Part shown: piece by piece, positions 55,001 through 62,593 of the stretch
How positions within the stretch are numbered: position 1 is the stretch's first letter
How the letters are laid out: the number at the start of each line of letters is the position of its first letter
DNA from: Edwardsiella tarda ATCC 15947 = NBRC 105688
GTDB lineage: Bacteria > Pseudomonadota > Gammaproteobacteria > Enterobacterales > Enterobacteriaceae
NCBI RefSeq assembly: GCF_003113495.2
Contig: NZ_CP084506.1
Span: 1-64,000, forward strand
Direction of reading: 5' to 3'
Length of the DNA stretch: 64,000 bases
Notes under the pieces: model-generated
What the model was told of the DNA's origin: nothing
The model's input: only the letters and a program-made list of their open reading frames with translations
The model's database searches: none
Translations under genes and position numbers: made by a program

Positions 55001-56053
55001 ATGGCAATGGTATTAACCGCGCACACCCGCACCCAGCTCAATCAGTACATGCGCCATCAGGCGCAGCTGAATAGCGTCAGCGTTGAGACACTGGGCAAGC
55101 GCTATAGCGTCACCCCAGAAATTCAGCAGCGCATGGAGGCCGCCTCGAAAGAGAGCACCGAGTTCACCCAAAAAATCAATATCATCGGTGTGAACGACCA
55201 GGAAGGCGAGAAGATCATGGTCAATACCACTGGCCCGATCGCCCGCACCAATACCAGCAGTGACGGCACCCAGCGCCGTAACCCGCTAACAGCTCACGAT
55301 CTGGCCGCTACGCGCTACCGTTGCGAACAGGTTAACTACGACACCTATATCAGCTATCCGCAGTTGGATGCCTGGAGCGCCCAGCCCAATTTCCGCACGC
55401 TGGTTAACCAGCAGATTGCACGGCAGATTGCCCTTGATCGCATCATGATTGGCTTTAACGGTACCTCTCATGCTTTGGCTTCCAACTTCGCCAGTAATCA
55501 GTTACTTCAGGATGTCAATATCGGCTGGTTGCAACATATCCGAACGAAGGCTGCCGTACGCGTTATGTCAGGCGTGACCCTGACCGCACGTGATATGGAT
55601 AACAAGGCCATTCACAAGGGTAAGTACGATAATGCAGACGCCCTGGTACAAGATGCACATTCATCCCTGCTGGATGAATGGCACAAGGACGCACCTGATT
55701 TGGTGGTCATTCTGGGGCGCGATCTGTTTAACAGCCTGCGCCTGCCGATGATTAACGCACTGAGTGGCACCAATCCCAACACGGAGTTGATGGCTGGCCA
55801 ACTGATTATTTCGTCACGCATGATTGGCGGCCTACCTGTCTACCTGGCTCCGTTCTTCCCCAAGGATGCACTGCTGATCACCAGCTTCAACAACCTGTCT
55901 ATCTACTACCAGCGTGGCTCCCTACGCCGTCTCATTCGTGAAGAGCCGGAGTACAACCGCATCGCTACCTACCAATCCACCAATGATGCGTATGTGGTGG
56001 AAGACTTTGGTAAATGCGCCCTGATCGAAGGGTTGAAGTTTGCCACGGAATAA
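55001..56053 (+). CDS. N: P2 gpN-like major capsid protein
   Basis: Major coat protein, 350 aa (P2 N 357), assembled into the icosahedral head and trimmed by gpO. Conserved features include RTQLNQYMRHQAQLN at the N-terminus, the IARTNTSSDGTQRRNPL loop and ALDRIMIGFNGTSHA. GAGAGAG lies 11 bases before the ATG. It lies between O and M in the standard order. Confidence 0.96.
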   Translation: MAMVLTAHTRTQLNQYMRHQAQLNSVSVETLGKRYSVTPEIQQRMEAASKESTEFTQKINIIGVNDQEGEKIMVNTTGPIARTNTSSDGTQRRNPLTAHDLAATRYRCEQVNYDTYISYPQLDAWSAQPNFRTLVNQQIARQIALDRIMIGFNGTSHALASNFASNQLLQDVNIGWLQHIRTKAAVRVMSGVTLTARDMDNKAIHKGKYDNADALVQDAHSSLLDEWHKDAPDLVVILGRDLFNSLRLPMINALSGTNPNTELMAGQLIISSRMIGGLPVYLAPFFPKDALLITSFNNLSIYYQRGSLRRLIREEPEYNRIATYQSTNDAYVVEDFGKCALIEGLKFATE

Positions 56054-56104
56054 GACCTGAGCCGGGTATTGGCACCCGGCCATTGTCATAACGAGGGGAT
56101 AAAC

Positions 56105-56896
56105 ATGCTGACTCCAGCACAGGCGCATTTTCAGCGCGTAATGGCACAGCGTGCAGGGCTGTCTCCCGAGCAGGACAGTCCGGTCGAGCGCACGGCGCAT
56201 GAACAGGTTTTACATATGCTTCGTCTGGCGCAGTCACGCCTGGGCGGTATTCAGTCACGCCAGACGAAAGCAGAGTTGAAAAAGGAGATCCTGCCGCAGT
56301 TCGCAGGCTGGATCGAGGGAACCCTGGAGGGTGACCGGGGGCGTCCTGATGAAGTCATCACCACATTAATGGTATGGGCGGTGGATTGCGGCGATTTAGC
56401 CCTGGCTCTACGTCTGGGGGACTATGTGATCCGTCATGGCTTGAGTCTGGCAGATAACTTCGGCCGCAATGCGGCGACAACCCTGACTGAGGAAATTTGT
56501 AATCCTGTTCTGACGCTGGCCACCACCCAGTCGGACGCTGATTTGCATGACGCTATTGCGCCGCTGGATACCCTGGCGAACCTCGTTGAGGGACAGGATA
56601 TGCCTGACGAAGTTCGCGCCAAATTGTGCAAGGCTCGCGCCTTCGCACGCCGTGCCAACACCGATTCTGACAGCATGGCGCTATCGCTGGAACTGTTACG
56701 CACTGCAATGCAGCTTAATCCTCATGCTGGCGTAAAGCGTGAGATTGCCGCACTAACGCGCGCACTGAAAAAGGTGCCTGGCCAGCCGATTGTAGAGGAG
56801 GTGCCGCCAATGGCTCCTTCACGTAAAACAACGCGTACCAGCGTTGCCCGCAAAACTATAGGTAAAACCAAAAACGCTGGCAAAAAGAACACCTAA
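56105..56896 (+). CDS. M: P2 gpM-like terminase endonuclease subunit
   Basis: Terminase endonuclease subunit that cuts at cos with gpP; 263 aa (P2 M 247). The start at 56105 has GAGGGGAT upstream; the 12 codons before it are out of family. Blocks MLTPAQAHFQRVMAQRAG and GDLALALRLGDYVIRHGL match the family. The C-terminal tail is Lys-rich (RKTTRTSVARKTIGKTKNAG), probably for DNA contact. Confidence 0.93.
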   Translation: MLTPAQAHFQRVMAQRAGLSPEQDSPVERTAHEQVLHMLRLAQSRLGGIQSRQTKAELKKEILPQFAGWIEGTLEGDRGRPDEVITTLMVWAVDCGDLALALRLGDYVIRHGLSLADNFGRNAATTLTEEICNPVLTLATTQSDADLHDAIAPLDTLANLVEGQDMPDEVRAKLCKARAFARRANTDSDSMALSLELLRTAMQLNPHAGVKREIAALTRALKKVPGQPIVEEVPPMAPSRKTTRTSVARKTIGKTKNAGKKNT

Positions 56897-56996
56897 CCGT
56901 CTCGACCCCCGTCGCAGGCGGCGCGGGTGACTATCTGGCCGGTATCTTTGGCCTTTTGGTCGCCCGCCCACCGCCTGATTTTTTTGTGAGGCAAAG

Positions 56997-57491
56997 ATGA
57001 GCGTTATTGCCAAGCCCGACGCAGTGCCCACTCAGCGTGATGTCCCAGACATCGACGATGGTGCAATCCAGGTAACCACAGATCCATTCTGGCCAGCCAT
57101 CTCATTGCGTGATCTGCGCCTGGCCTGCCGGATATCTGGTCGCACCACAACAGCGCGCCTGTTGCATGCAGCAACCGAGGCCGTGATCCATGTCAGCGAC
57201 GAACTGTCGCCCTGGGCGCAGCGGCAACAGGAGGCTGGGTTTACACAGTTAGGAGAAGTTCCTGCTCGCACGGTTAATGGTGAAAGCATCACGGTTTATC
57301 GTTATCGGCGAGCAGTTTACGCCATCACGCGAGCCCTAATTCTGGAGAGTATGCGCGATGTTGACACGACTGAGCACGGTGACCGCAAGGCGGATGCCTT
57401 GGAGCCGCAGGCAGATACCCTGTGGCGCGATGCACGCTGGGCCATCGCCGACATTCAGGGTACCCAGCGTATCTATGCGGAGCTGTGGTAA
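56997..57491 (+). CDS. L: P2 gpL-like head completion protein
   Basis: Head completion/stabilisation protein, 164 aa (P2 L 169). FWPAISLRDLRLACRISGRTT and RVYRYRRAVYAITRALILES-like blocks match. Its last codon base is shared with the start of X (ATG overlaps TAATG), so the two are coupled. It sits downstream of M as in P2. Confidence 0.94.
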   Translation: MSVIAKPDAVPTQRDVPDIDDGAIQVTTDPFWPAISLRDLRLACRISGRTTTARLLHAATEAVIHVSDELSPWAQRQQEAGFTQLGEVPARTVNGESITVYRYRRAVYAITRALILESMRDVDTTEHGDRKADALEPQADTLWRDARWAIADIQGTQRIYAELW

Positions 57492-57691
57492 TGCGAGTAA
57501 AGGCACTTCAAGGGGACACCGTGGATCTGTTGTGCTTCCGGCACTACGGCAGTACCCAGGGTGTGACCGAGCAGGTTCTGGCAGCCAATCCGGGCTTGAG
57601 CCGCGCGCTTTTCCTGACCGCTGGGCAGGAAGTCGAAATGCCCGATCAACCCTCAATCAAAACGCGGGAAATGATCCAGTTGTGGGATTAG
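57491..57691 (+). CDS. X: P2 gpX-like tail protein (LysM-like)
   Basis: Tail protein of 66 aa that contains a LysM-type domain: QGDTVDLLCFRHYGSTQGVT then EQVLAANPGLSRALFLTAGQ, with L-P-x-G-like spacing. It starts at the ATG overlapping the L stop. In P2 it contributes to tail tube assembly; the LysM fold may bind peptidoglycan. Confidence 0.92.
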   Translation: MRVKALQGDTVDLLCFRHYGSTQGVTEQVLAANPGLSRALFLTAGQEVEMPDQPSIKTREMIQLWD

Positions 57692-57693
57692 GT

Positions 57694-57975
57694 ATGTTCA
57701 GTCGACTGCATGACAGCATCACATTTTTTGCCGCCGCCATCGTGACAGGGATTGGCGTCATGACCATCAGTGAAAAAATTGCCCTCGCTGGCCTGTTGCT
57801 GGGTGTCATTTCCGGCTGGCGTGCCTGGTTGCACCGCGGTCGGATGGAGCGCGCCCAGAATCGACGCAATGAGCTGATCGCTCAGTTATTGCAGCAATCT
57901 CAACAGCACAACATGACGGATGAGGCACAGAAAATACTACAACAGGAGGCCGGGGACGATGCGCACACCCGTTAA
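57694..57975 (+). CDS. Y: P2 gpY-like holin
   Basis: Lysis-timing membrane protein of 93 aa, equal to P2 Y. Two hydrophobic segments are seen (ITFFAAAIVTGIGVMTIS and IALAGLLLGVISGWRAWL), followed by a basic, charged tail. The endolysin is of SAR type, so the holin could act as a pinholin rather than forming large holes; this is inference. Its 3' end overlaps the endolysin start by 17 bp. Confidence 0.88.
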   Translation: MFSRLHDSITFFAAAIVTGIGVMTISEKIALAGLLLGVISGWRAWLHRGRMERAQNRRNELIAQLLQQSQQHNMTDEAQKILQQEAGDDAHTR

Positions 57976-58504
57976 ACGTTATGCCGCTGCCGCTGTTGTC
58001 GCCATGGGGATTTCTATTACACCGGGGGCGCTACGTACCACTCCCGAAGCGCAGCAGAAGATCGCGGTCTGGGAGGACTGCCGTGCAACACCTTACCGGG
58101 ATGGCGCAGGTGTCATGACCGTAGGATGCGGATCAACCAGCAAGGTGCAGAATCGCACTTATGGTACCAGCGAAGTGGCGGCCCGTTTTGTTACCGACAT
58201 GCAGCATGCAGAAAACTGCATCCGGCAAAACTTCAGAGGGGATGTGATGCCGCAGTCAGCCTTTGAGGCAATGACTGATGCTGCTTTCAATCTGGGGTGT
58301 ATCAACCTGATGTGGTATCGGGACAAACAGAGTCGGCGCCACCGCACCACTATCTGGCGTCATGCACAGGCGCAGCAATGGCCGGCCATGTGTAACCGGC
58401 TGACCGATTTTGTTAACAGCGGCGGCCAGCCTGTTCAGGGATTGATTAATCGGCGCGCTGATTTTAAAGCCTGGTGTCTGCGTGACTTGGCGGAGGTGCC
58501 ATGA
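57959..58504 (+). CDS. SAR-type phage lysozyme (R21-like endolysin)
   Basis: Glycoside hydrolase family 24 muramidase, 181 aa, that cleaves peptidoglycan at lysis. The catalytic triad follows the E-x8-D-x5-T pattern: Glu39, Asp48 and Thr54 in the WEDCRATPYRDGAGVMTVG segment. The N-terminus (RYAAAAVVAMGISITPGAL) is a weakly hydrophobic Ala/Gly-rich signal-arrest-release helix, as in phage 21 R. P2 itself uses an unrelated transglycosylase (gpK) here, so the gene has been swapped. ORF start at ATG 57959 (GGAGG upstream). Confidence 0.92.
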   Translation: MRTPVKRYAAAAVVAMGISITPGALRTTPEAQQKIAVWEDCRATPYRDGAGVMTVGCGSTSKVQNRTYGTSEVAARFVTDMQHAENCIRQNFRGDVMPQSAFEAMTDAAFNLGCINLMWYRDKQSRRHRTTIWRHAQAQQWPAMCNRLTDFVNSGGQPVQGLINRRADFKAWCLRDLAEVP

Positions 58505-58942
58505 GAAACAGCCTGATCCTGGTCTGTCTACTGGTGCTGGCCACCGCCGCCTTCACCTGGCAAACCTACCAGCGCGGAAAACAGCAGGGCCAGAGCGAGG
58601 AGCAACGCAAGGTGGTTGCCGATAGTGCCGCCCTGCTGCAGGAGGTGCGCAATACCGCCGCTGATGCCCGCAATGTCCTGGCACAAATCCAGGCCACTGC
58701 GCAGCAACGCAATACTCAGGGGGGAAGAACGCCGTGAAGCGATACGCGCTGATCTTAAAAATGATACGTGCGCCAGCACTGCTGTGCCTGATCGGGTGGT
58801 TGACCGCCTGCGTCAGCACGCCGCCCGCGCCACCGGCGAAGATCCTGTGCGAGCCCACGCCGCCCAGCCTGACCACCCCAACGCCAACGCCACCGCTCCC
58901 GGTACGCGTGACATGGGGACGCCTCGCCACCTGGGGGGATAG
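58501..58942 (+). pseudogene. lysB: LysB-like inner-membrane spanin, frameshifted
   Basis: Inner-membrane spanin (Rz-like) that joins the membranes at lysis. The intact frame gives 78 aa (signal anchor SLILVCLLVLATAAFTW, then a coiled coil) and stops at 58737. The typical C-terminus (EERREAIRADLKNDTCASTA followed by VPDRVVDRLRQHAARA) lies in the next frame. Removing one G from the run of six G (58720-58725) would restore a protein of 146 aa, close to P2 LysB (141). A replication slip, sequencing error or programmed shift at the run is possible. Confidence 0.85.
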
Positions 58943-59042
58943 TCTGCTGGACGCCCTTGAGGCCTGTAACGCCGACAAGGCAGGGATCGCCACTCTGGAA
59001 CAACGTCGTCAGCAACGATTAAACACGCCCACCAGGCCATAA
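58761..59042 (+). CDS. lysC: LysC-like outer-membrane spanin lipoprotein
   Basis: Outer-membrane spanin subunit (Rz1-like), 93 aa, nested in another frame of lysB as usual. From ATG 58761 it begins IRAPALLCLIGWLTAC with lipobox LTAC, followed by a Pro-rich segment (STPPAPPAKILCEPTPPSLT) typical of Rz1. A GTG start at 58734 is possible but would extend the signal. If the lysB frame is broken, this partner would lack its inner-membrane mate. Confidence 0.85.
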   Translation: MIRAPALLCLIGWLTACVSTPPAPPAKILCEPTPPSLTTPTPTPPLPVRVTWGRLATWGDSLLDALEACNADKAGIATLEQRRQQRLNTPTRP

Positions 59043-59056
59043 GATGGGAGGCCACA

Positions 59057-59524
59057 ATGTTCAAACTGGATAGCCTGCGGCGCACCCTGACTCATACCAG
59101 CCAGTGGTGTCGTGCCAACCCGGAGAGGTTCACCGTCTTTGCCGAAGAGGGCGGTATCGAAATCAGGGGAAAAACCCTCTCCTTTGCCTATCACTACAAG
59201 GCGGTGATTTTCGTCATGGATTACACCGCCGATATCGATCGTCTGGTCGTACCGCTCATAAGCTGGCTGTTTGCCAGTCAGCCCGATCTCCTGCTGAACC
59301 CGGAGAAGAGCAAGGCGTTTAAATTTAAGACAAACCCAAATGACGACGACAGTGTCGATCTGCTGTTTGAGTTCCCACTTTACGAACGGGTAAAGGTCTC
59401 CCTCGATCCTGCAGGCCAACTCATTACCGAGCATCTGCCTGAGCCGCCCTTCCCTGTGGATGACACAGCGGAACACTGGCAGACCCTGATTGACGATGTA
59501 ACCTGGAGCGCCACCAATGAATGA
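59057..59524 (+). CDS. R: P2 gpR-like tail completion protein
   Basis: Tail completion protein of 155 aa, equal to P2 R. FKLDSLRRTLTHTSQWCRAN and FAYHYKAVIFVMDYTADIDR match the family. Ribosome site GGGAGG 6 bases before the ATG. Overlaps the S start by 8 bp. Confidence 0.93.
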   Translation: MFKLDSLRRTLTHTSQWCRANPERFTVFAEEGGIEIRGKTLSFAYHYKAVIFVMDYTADIDRLVVPLISWLFASQPDLLLNPEKSKAFKFKTNPNDDDSVDLLFEFPLYERVKVSLDPAGQLITEHLPEPPFPVDDTAEHWQTLIDDVTWSATNE

Positions 59525-60161
59525 CCGACAGTTTCAGACTCTGGACGGTATTATCGCCGAGATTGTGGGCGCCATGACAACCGCCGAACGGGCTAGGCTC
59601 GCCCGCGCCGCCGGACAGCAAATCCGACGCGGCCAGCAGCGCCATATTGCCGCGCAGAAAAATCCGGATGGATCCACGTATACACCGCGTGGGCGCCGCA
59701 TTCGCCGTACTCAGCAGGGGATTAAATTCCTGTGGAATGATCAGGTTCGCACCCTGAGAAACTGGCATCACGGCATTGGCCGCCACGGTGCCACCATTAC
59801 CGGCTTTGATATCGAGCGCAATGACATTCGCACCTTCTTTCGCAGCGATATTGAGCGTTATCTGGAAATCAAGACGCGAACGACTCGGGGCAACACAGCC
59901 AAAAGCAAGGCCAATACCATGTTCCAGAAACTCCGTGCCGCCCGTTTTCTGAAAATGCAGGCCACGCCGCAAGGCGTCACCGTAGGCTATCAGGGGCGCG
60001 CGGCGCGCATTGCCCGCGTTCACCAGTTTGGTCTGCGTGATCAGGTGGGGGCTGGCGTGATGGCACAGTACCCCGCACGCGAGCTGCTGGGGCTGACACC
60101 ACGGGATGAGCGTCAGCTCACCGACATCATCATGCAGCACCTGGGAGAGCATCGCCCATGA
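59517..60161 (+). CDS. S: P2 gpS-like tail completion protein, long form
   Basis: Virion morphogenesis protein of 214 aa; P2 S has 150, so this copy carries roughly 60 extra residues. The N-terminal IRRGQQRHIAAQKNPDGSTYTP and the C-terminal RIARVHQFGLRDQV and YPARELLGLTPRDERQLTD are the family blocks. The extra part lies between about residues 70 and 135 (NDQVRTLRNWHHGIGRHG to RGNTAKSKANTMFQ). It overlaps the next gene by 4 bp. Confidence 0.9.
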   Translation: MNDRQFQTLDGIIAEIVGAMTTAERARLARAAGQQIRRGQQRHIAAQKNPDGSTYTPRGRRIRRTQQGIKFLWNDQVRTLRNWHHGIGRHGATITGFDIERNDIRTFFRSDIERYLEIKTRTTRGNTAKSKANTMFQKLRAARFLKMQATPQGVTVGYQGRAARIARVHQFGLRDQVGAGVMAQYPARELLGLTPRDERQLTDIIMQHLGEHRP

Positions 60162-60739
60162 GTGCCGAGCTGTATCGCCTGCTGGAGAATATCCTCCGCG
60201 TCGGGGTGGTCGCTGAGGTCGATACCAAAAACTGGATGGTGCGGGTACGCAGTGGCGACTTGTTAACCGGCTGGTTACGCTGGAATACCGCCCGCGCCGG
60301 CGCCTTCAAACTATGGCTACCGCCAGCAGTGGGTGAGCAGGTCGCTATCGGCTGTATGGGGGGTAACCCGGAAACGGCGATGATCATCGGCAGTCTCTAC
60401 AGCGCGGGTAATCCCGCACCAGGACAAACGGGACAGGAAGCGGTATTGACCGCCCCCGACGGTGCCACATTCCGCTATGACGCCGCCGCGGGCGCACTGG
60501 AAGCTACCGGGATTAAAACCGCCGATATCTACGCCTCTATCGGGATCACACTGCATACCCCCAAGGTAACCTGCACCCAGCATCTGGAAACCGCCACTCT
60601 CTCTGTGACTAAAGGCGGCGAGATGCGGGGTGATTTCACGCACAGTGGCGGAAAATTCACATCCAATGGCGTGCAGGTTGACACCCATAGCCATGGCGGT
60701 GTGCAAAGTGGTGGTAGCTGGACGGAGGGCACCCAATGA
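60158..60739 (+). CDS. V: P2 gpV-like baseplate spike protein
   Basis: Membrane-piercing baseplate spike, 193 aa (P2 V 211). The OB-fold N-terminus (LRVGVVAEVDTKNWMVRVRS) is followed by a beta-helical domain and a C-terminal tip (VDTHSHGGVQSGGSWT) whose H-x-H resembles the iron-binding apex of P2 gpV. It overlaps S and W by 4 bp each. Confidence 0.94.
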   Translation: MSAELYRLLENILRVGVVAEVDTKNWMVRVRSGDLLTGWLRWNTARAGAFKLWLPPAVGEQVAIGCMGGNPETAMIIGSLYSAGNPAPGQTGQEAVLTAPDGATFRYDAAAGALEATGIKTADIYASIGITLHTPKVTCTQHLETATLSVTKGGEMRGDFTHSGGKFTSNGVQVDTHSHGGVQSGGSWTEGTQ

Positions 60740-61080
60740 CAGCACGTTACACCGGTATGGATCCGCGCGGCCCTGGCACACTCAGTGATGCCAACCAGCT
60801 ACAGGCAGCCATCCAGGACATCGTCATTACCCCACTGGGCTCCCGCGTCATGCGCCGCGACTATGGCAGTCTTGTGCCAGACCTACTGGATAGTCCACAG
60901 AATGCGACAACACGCCTTCAATGCATGAGTGCCGCAGTGATTGCCCTCACACGCTGGGAACCACGCATTGCCATCAGGAATATTGATCTTCGCTATACCG
61001 GCGGAGCGCGGGCCGAACTAACACTGGATTGCATCATTATCGAAAACATGCAGCCCGCCCGTTTCACGGCCGAACTGTAA
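60736..61080 (+). CDS. W: P2 gpW-like baseplate assembly protein
   Basis: Baseplate protein of 114 aa (P2 W 115), related to T4 gp25. YTGMDPRGPGTLSDANQLQA and RVMRRDYGSLVPDLLDSP are diagnostic. It overlaps V by 4 bp and precedes J by 9 bp. Confidence 0.95.
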   Translation: MTARYTGMDPRGPGTLSDANQLQAAIQDIVITPLGSRVMRRDYGSLVPDLLDSPQNATTRLQCMSAAVIALTRWEPRIAIRNIDLRYTGGARAELTLDCIIIENMQPARFTAEL

Positions 61081-61089
61081 GGAGCACTC

Positions 61090-61986
61090 ATGCCTACTGT
61101 CGATTTATCCCAACTCCCACAACCCCAAATCATTGAGGTGCTGGATTTTGAGACCATCCTGACGGAGGTAAAGCAGGTGATGCTGAGCGCCTTCCCTGAA
61201 GAGCAACGCCCAGCGATTGCGGCAGCCATGCGTCTGGAGTCCGAGCCGCTGAATGCCATCGCGCAGACCATCGCTTACCGTGAAATGCTACTACGCCAAC
61301 GTATCAATGAGGCTGCCGCTGCTTGCATGTTAAGTCACTCAGCGGGCACCGATCTGGATAATTTGGCAGCCAATAATGATACTCGTCGCTTGCTCATTCA
61401 GGCGGCAACCGAGACGGCAGACGCAATCTACGAAAGTGATACAGCATTACGCCTGCGCGCACAGGCGGCCTTTGAAGGATTAAGCGTGGCGGGCCCGACA
61501 GGTGCTTATGAGTTCTTTGCCCGCAGCGCGAGCGGTCAGGTTGCCGATGCCCGGGCGACCAGTCCACACCCCGCCGAGGTGGTTGTGGCCATTTTGCCCT
61601 TTGGTGAGCAGGGAACCGCGTCACCTGAGTTGCTGGAGATCGTACGCACCGCCTTGTCGGCTGAGCACATCCGCCCCGTGGGGGATCGGTTAACCGTTAA
61701 AAGTGCTGAGCTGGTGCGCTACCAGATTCAGGCACGCCTGTTTTTCTATCCCGGCCCCGAGTCGGAACCCATTCAGAATGCAGCAGAGCAGGCCCTGCAA
61801 CGTTGGCTACTCGAGCAACGGAGAATCGGCCGCAATGTGGCACGCTCCGCCATCATGGCTGCGCTCCATGTACAGGGCGTGCAGCGTATTGAGCTGGTGT
61901 CACCTGCAACCGATCTCGAAATAACCGACACCCAGGTCGCCTGGTGCGATAACGTCGTATTGAGCAAAGGGGGCACCGATGAGTGA
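61090..61986 (+). CDS. J: P2 gpJ-like baseplate assembly protein
   Basis: Baseplate wedge protein, 298 aa (P2 J 302), related to Mu gp47. Blocks include DLSQLPQPQIIEVLDFETIL, GTDLDNLAANNDTRRL and VAGPTGAYEFFARSASGQVA. AAGGAGC precedes the ATG. Overlaps I by 8 bp. Confidence 0.95.
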   Translation: MPTVDLSQLPQPQIIEVLDFETILTEVKQVMLSAFPEEQRPAIAAAMRLESEPLNAIAQTIAYREMLLRQRINEAAAACMLSHSAGTDLDNLAANNDTRRLLIQAATETADAIYESDTALRLRAQAAFEGLSVAGPTGAYEFFARSASGQVADARATSPHPAEVVVAILPFGEQGTASPELLEIVRTALSAEHIRPVGDRLTVKSAELVRYQIQARLFFYPGPESEPIQNAAEQALQRWLLEQRRIGRNVARSAIMAALHVQGVQRIELVSPATDLEITDTQVAWCDNVVLSKGGTDE

Positions 61987-62593
61987 CAGCTTGCTGCCTC
62001 CTTCCGCCGGTGAATTTATGCGCTGTATTGAGCGCGCCGAAACCGGCATTGAGCAGATCCCTGTGCCACTCAACACATTATGGGATCCTGACCATTGTCC
62101 CGCCCCGCTTCTGCCCTACCTGGCCTGGGCGCGTTCAGTCAACCGCTGGGATAAAAACTGGCCAGAGCAGACCAAGCGTGCCGTGATCCGCGCCTCCTGG
62201 AAAATACATCGGCACAAGGGAACCATCTACGCGCTACGTCAGGCTGTAGAGCCGTTTGGCTATTTACTGAAGGTTAACGAGTGGTGGCAAACAGGCGGGC
62301 CGCGAGGCACGTTCAGCCTAGAGATTGGGATACAGGAGCAGGGGATCACCGACGAGACCCGTCGCGAGCTAGAGCGCCTGATTGACGATGCCAAACCACG
62401 CAGCCGCCACCTAACCGGGATCGCGCTCTCTCTTCAGTCTACGGGCACCATCACGATCGGTGCTGGCCATTTCTACGGAGACACGCTGACCGTTTACCCT
62501 TACCTGCCAGAAGTTATTACAGCGGGTGGGAACAGCAATACGGGCGCTATCGTTCACTTAATTGACACCATGGAGCTTTATCATGGCGAGTAA
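61979..62593 (+). CDS. I: P2 gpI-like tail protein
   Basis: Tail/baseplate protein of 204 aa (P2 I 176). LPPSAGEFMRCIERAETGIE, LAWARSVNRWDKNWPEQTKR and HRHKGTIYALRQAVEPFGYL match the family. It is slightly longer than P2 I through a C-terminal extension (FYGDTLTVYPYLPEVITAGG). Overlaps the tail fibre start by 11 bp. Confidence 0.93.
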   Translation: MSDSLLPPSAGEFMRCIERAETGIEQIPVPLNTLWDPDHCPAPLLPYLAWARSVNRWDKNWPEQTKRAVIRASWKIHRHKGTIYALRQAVEPFGYLLKVNEWWQTGGPRGTFSLEIGIQEQGITDETRRELERLIDDAKPRSRHLTGIALSLQSTGTITIGAGHFYGDTLTVYPYLPEVITAGGNSNTGAIVHLIDTMELYHGE

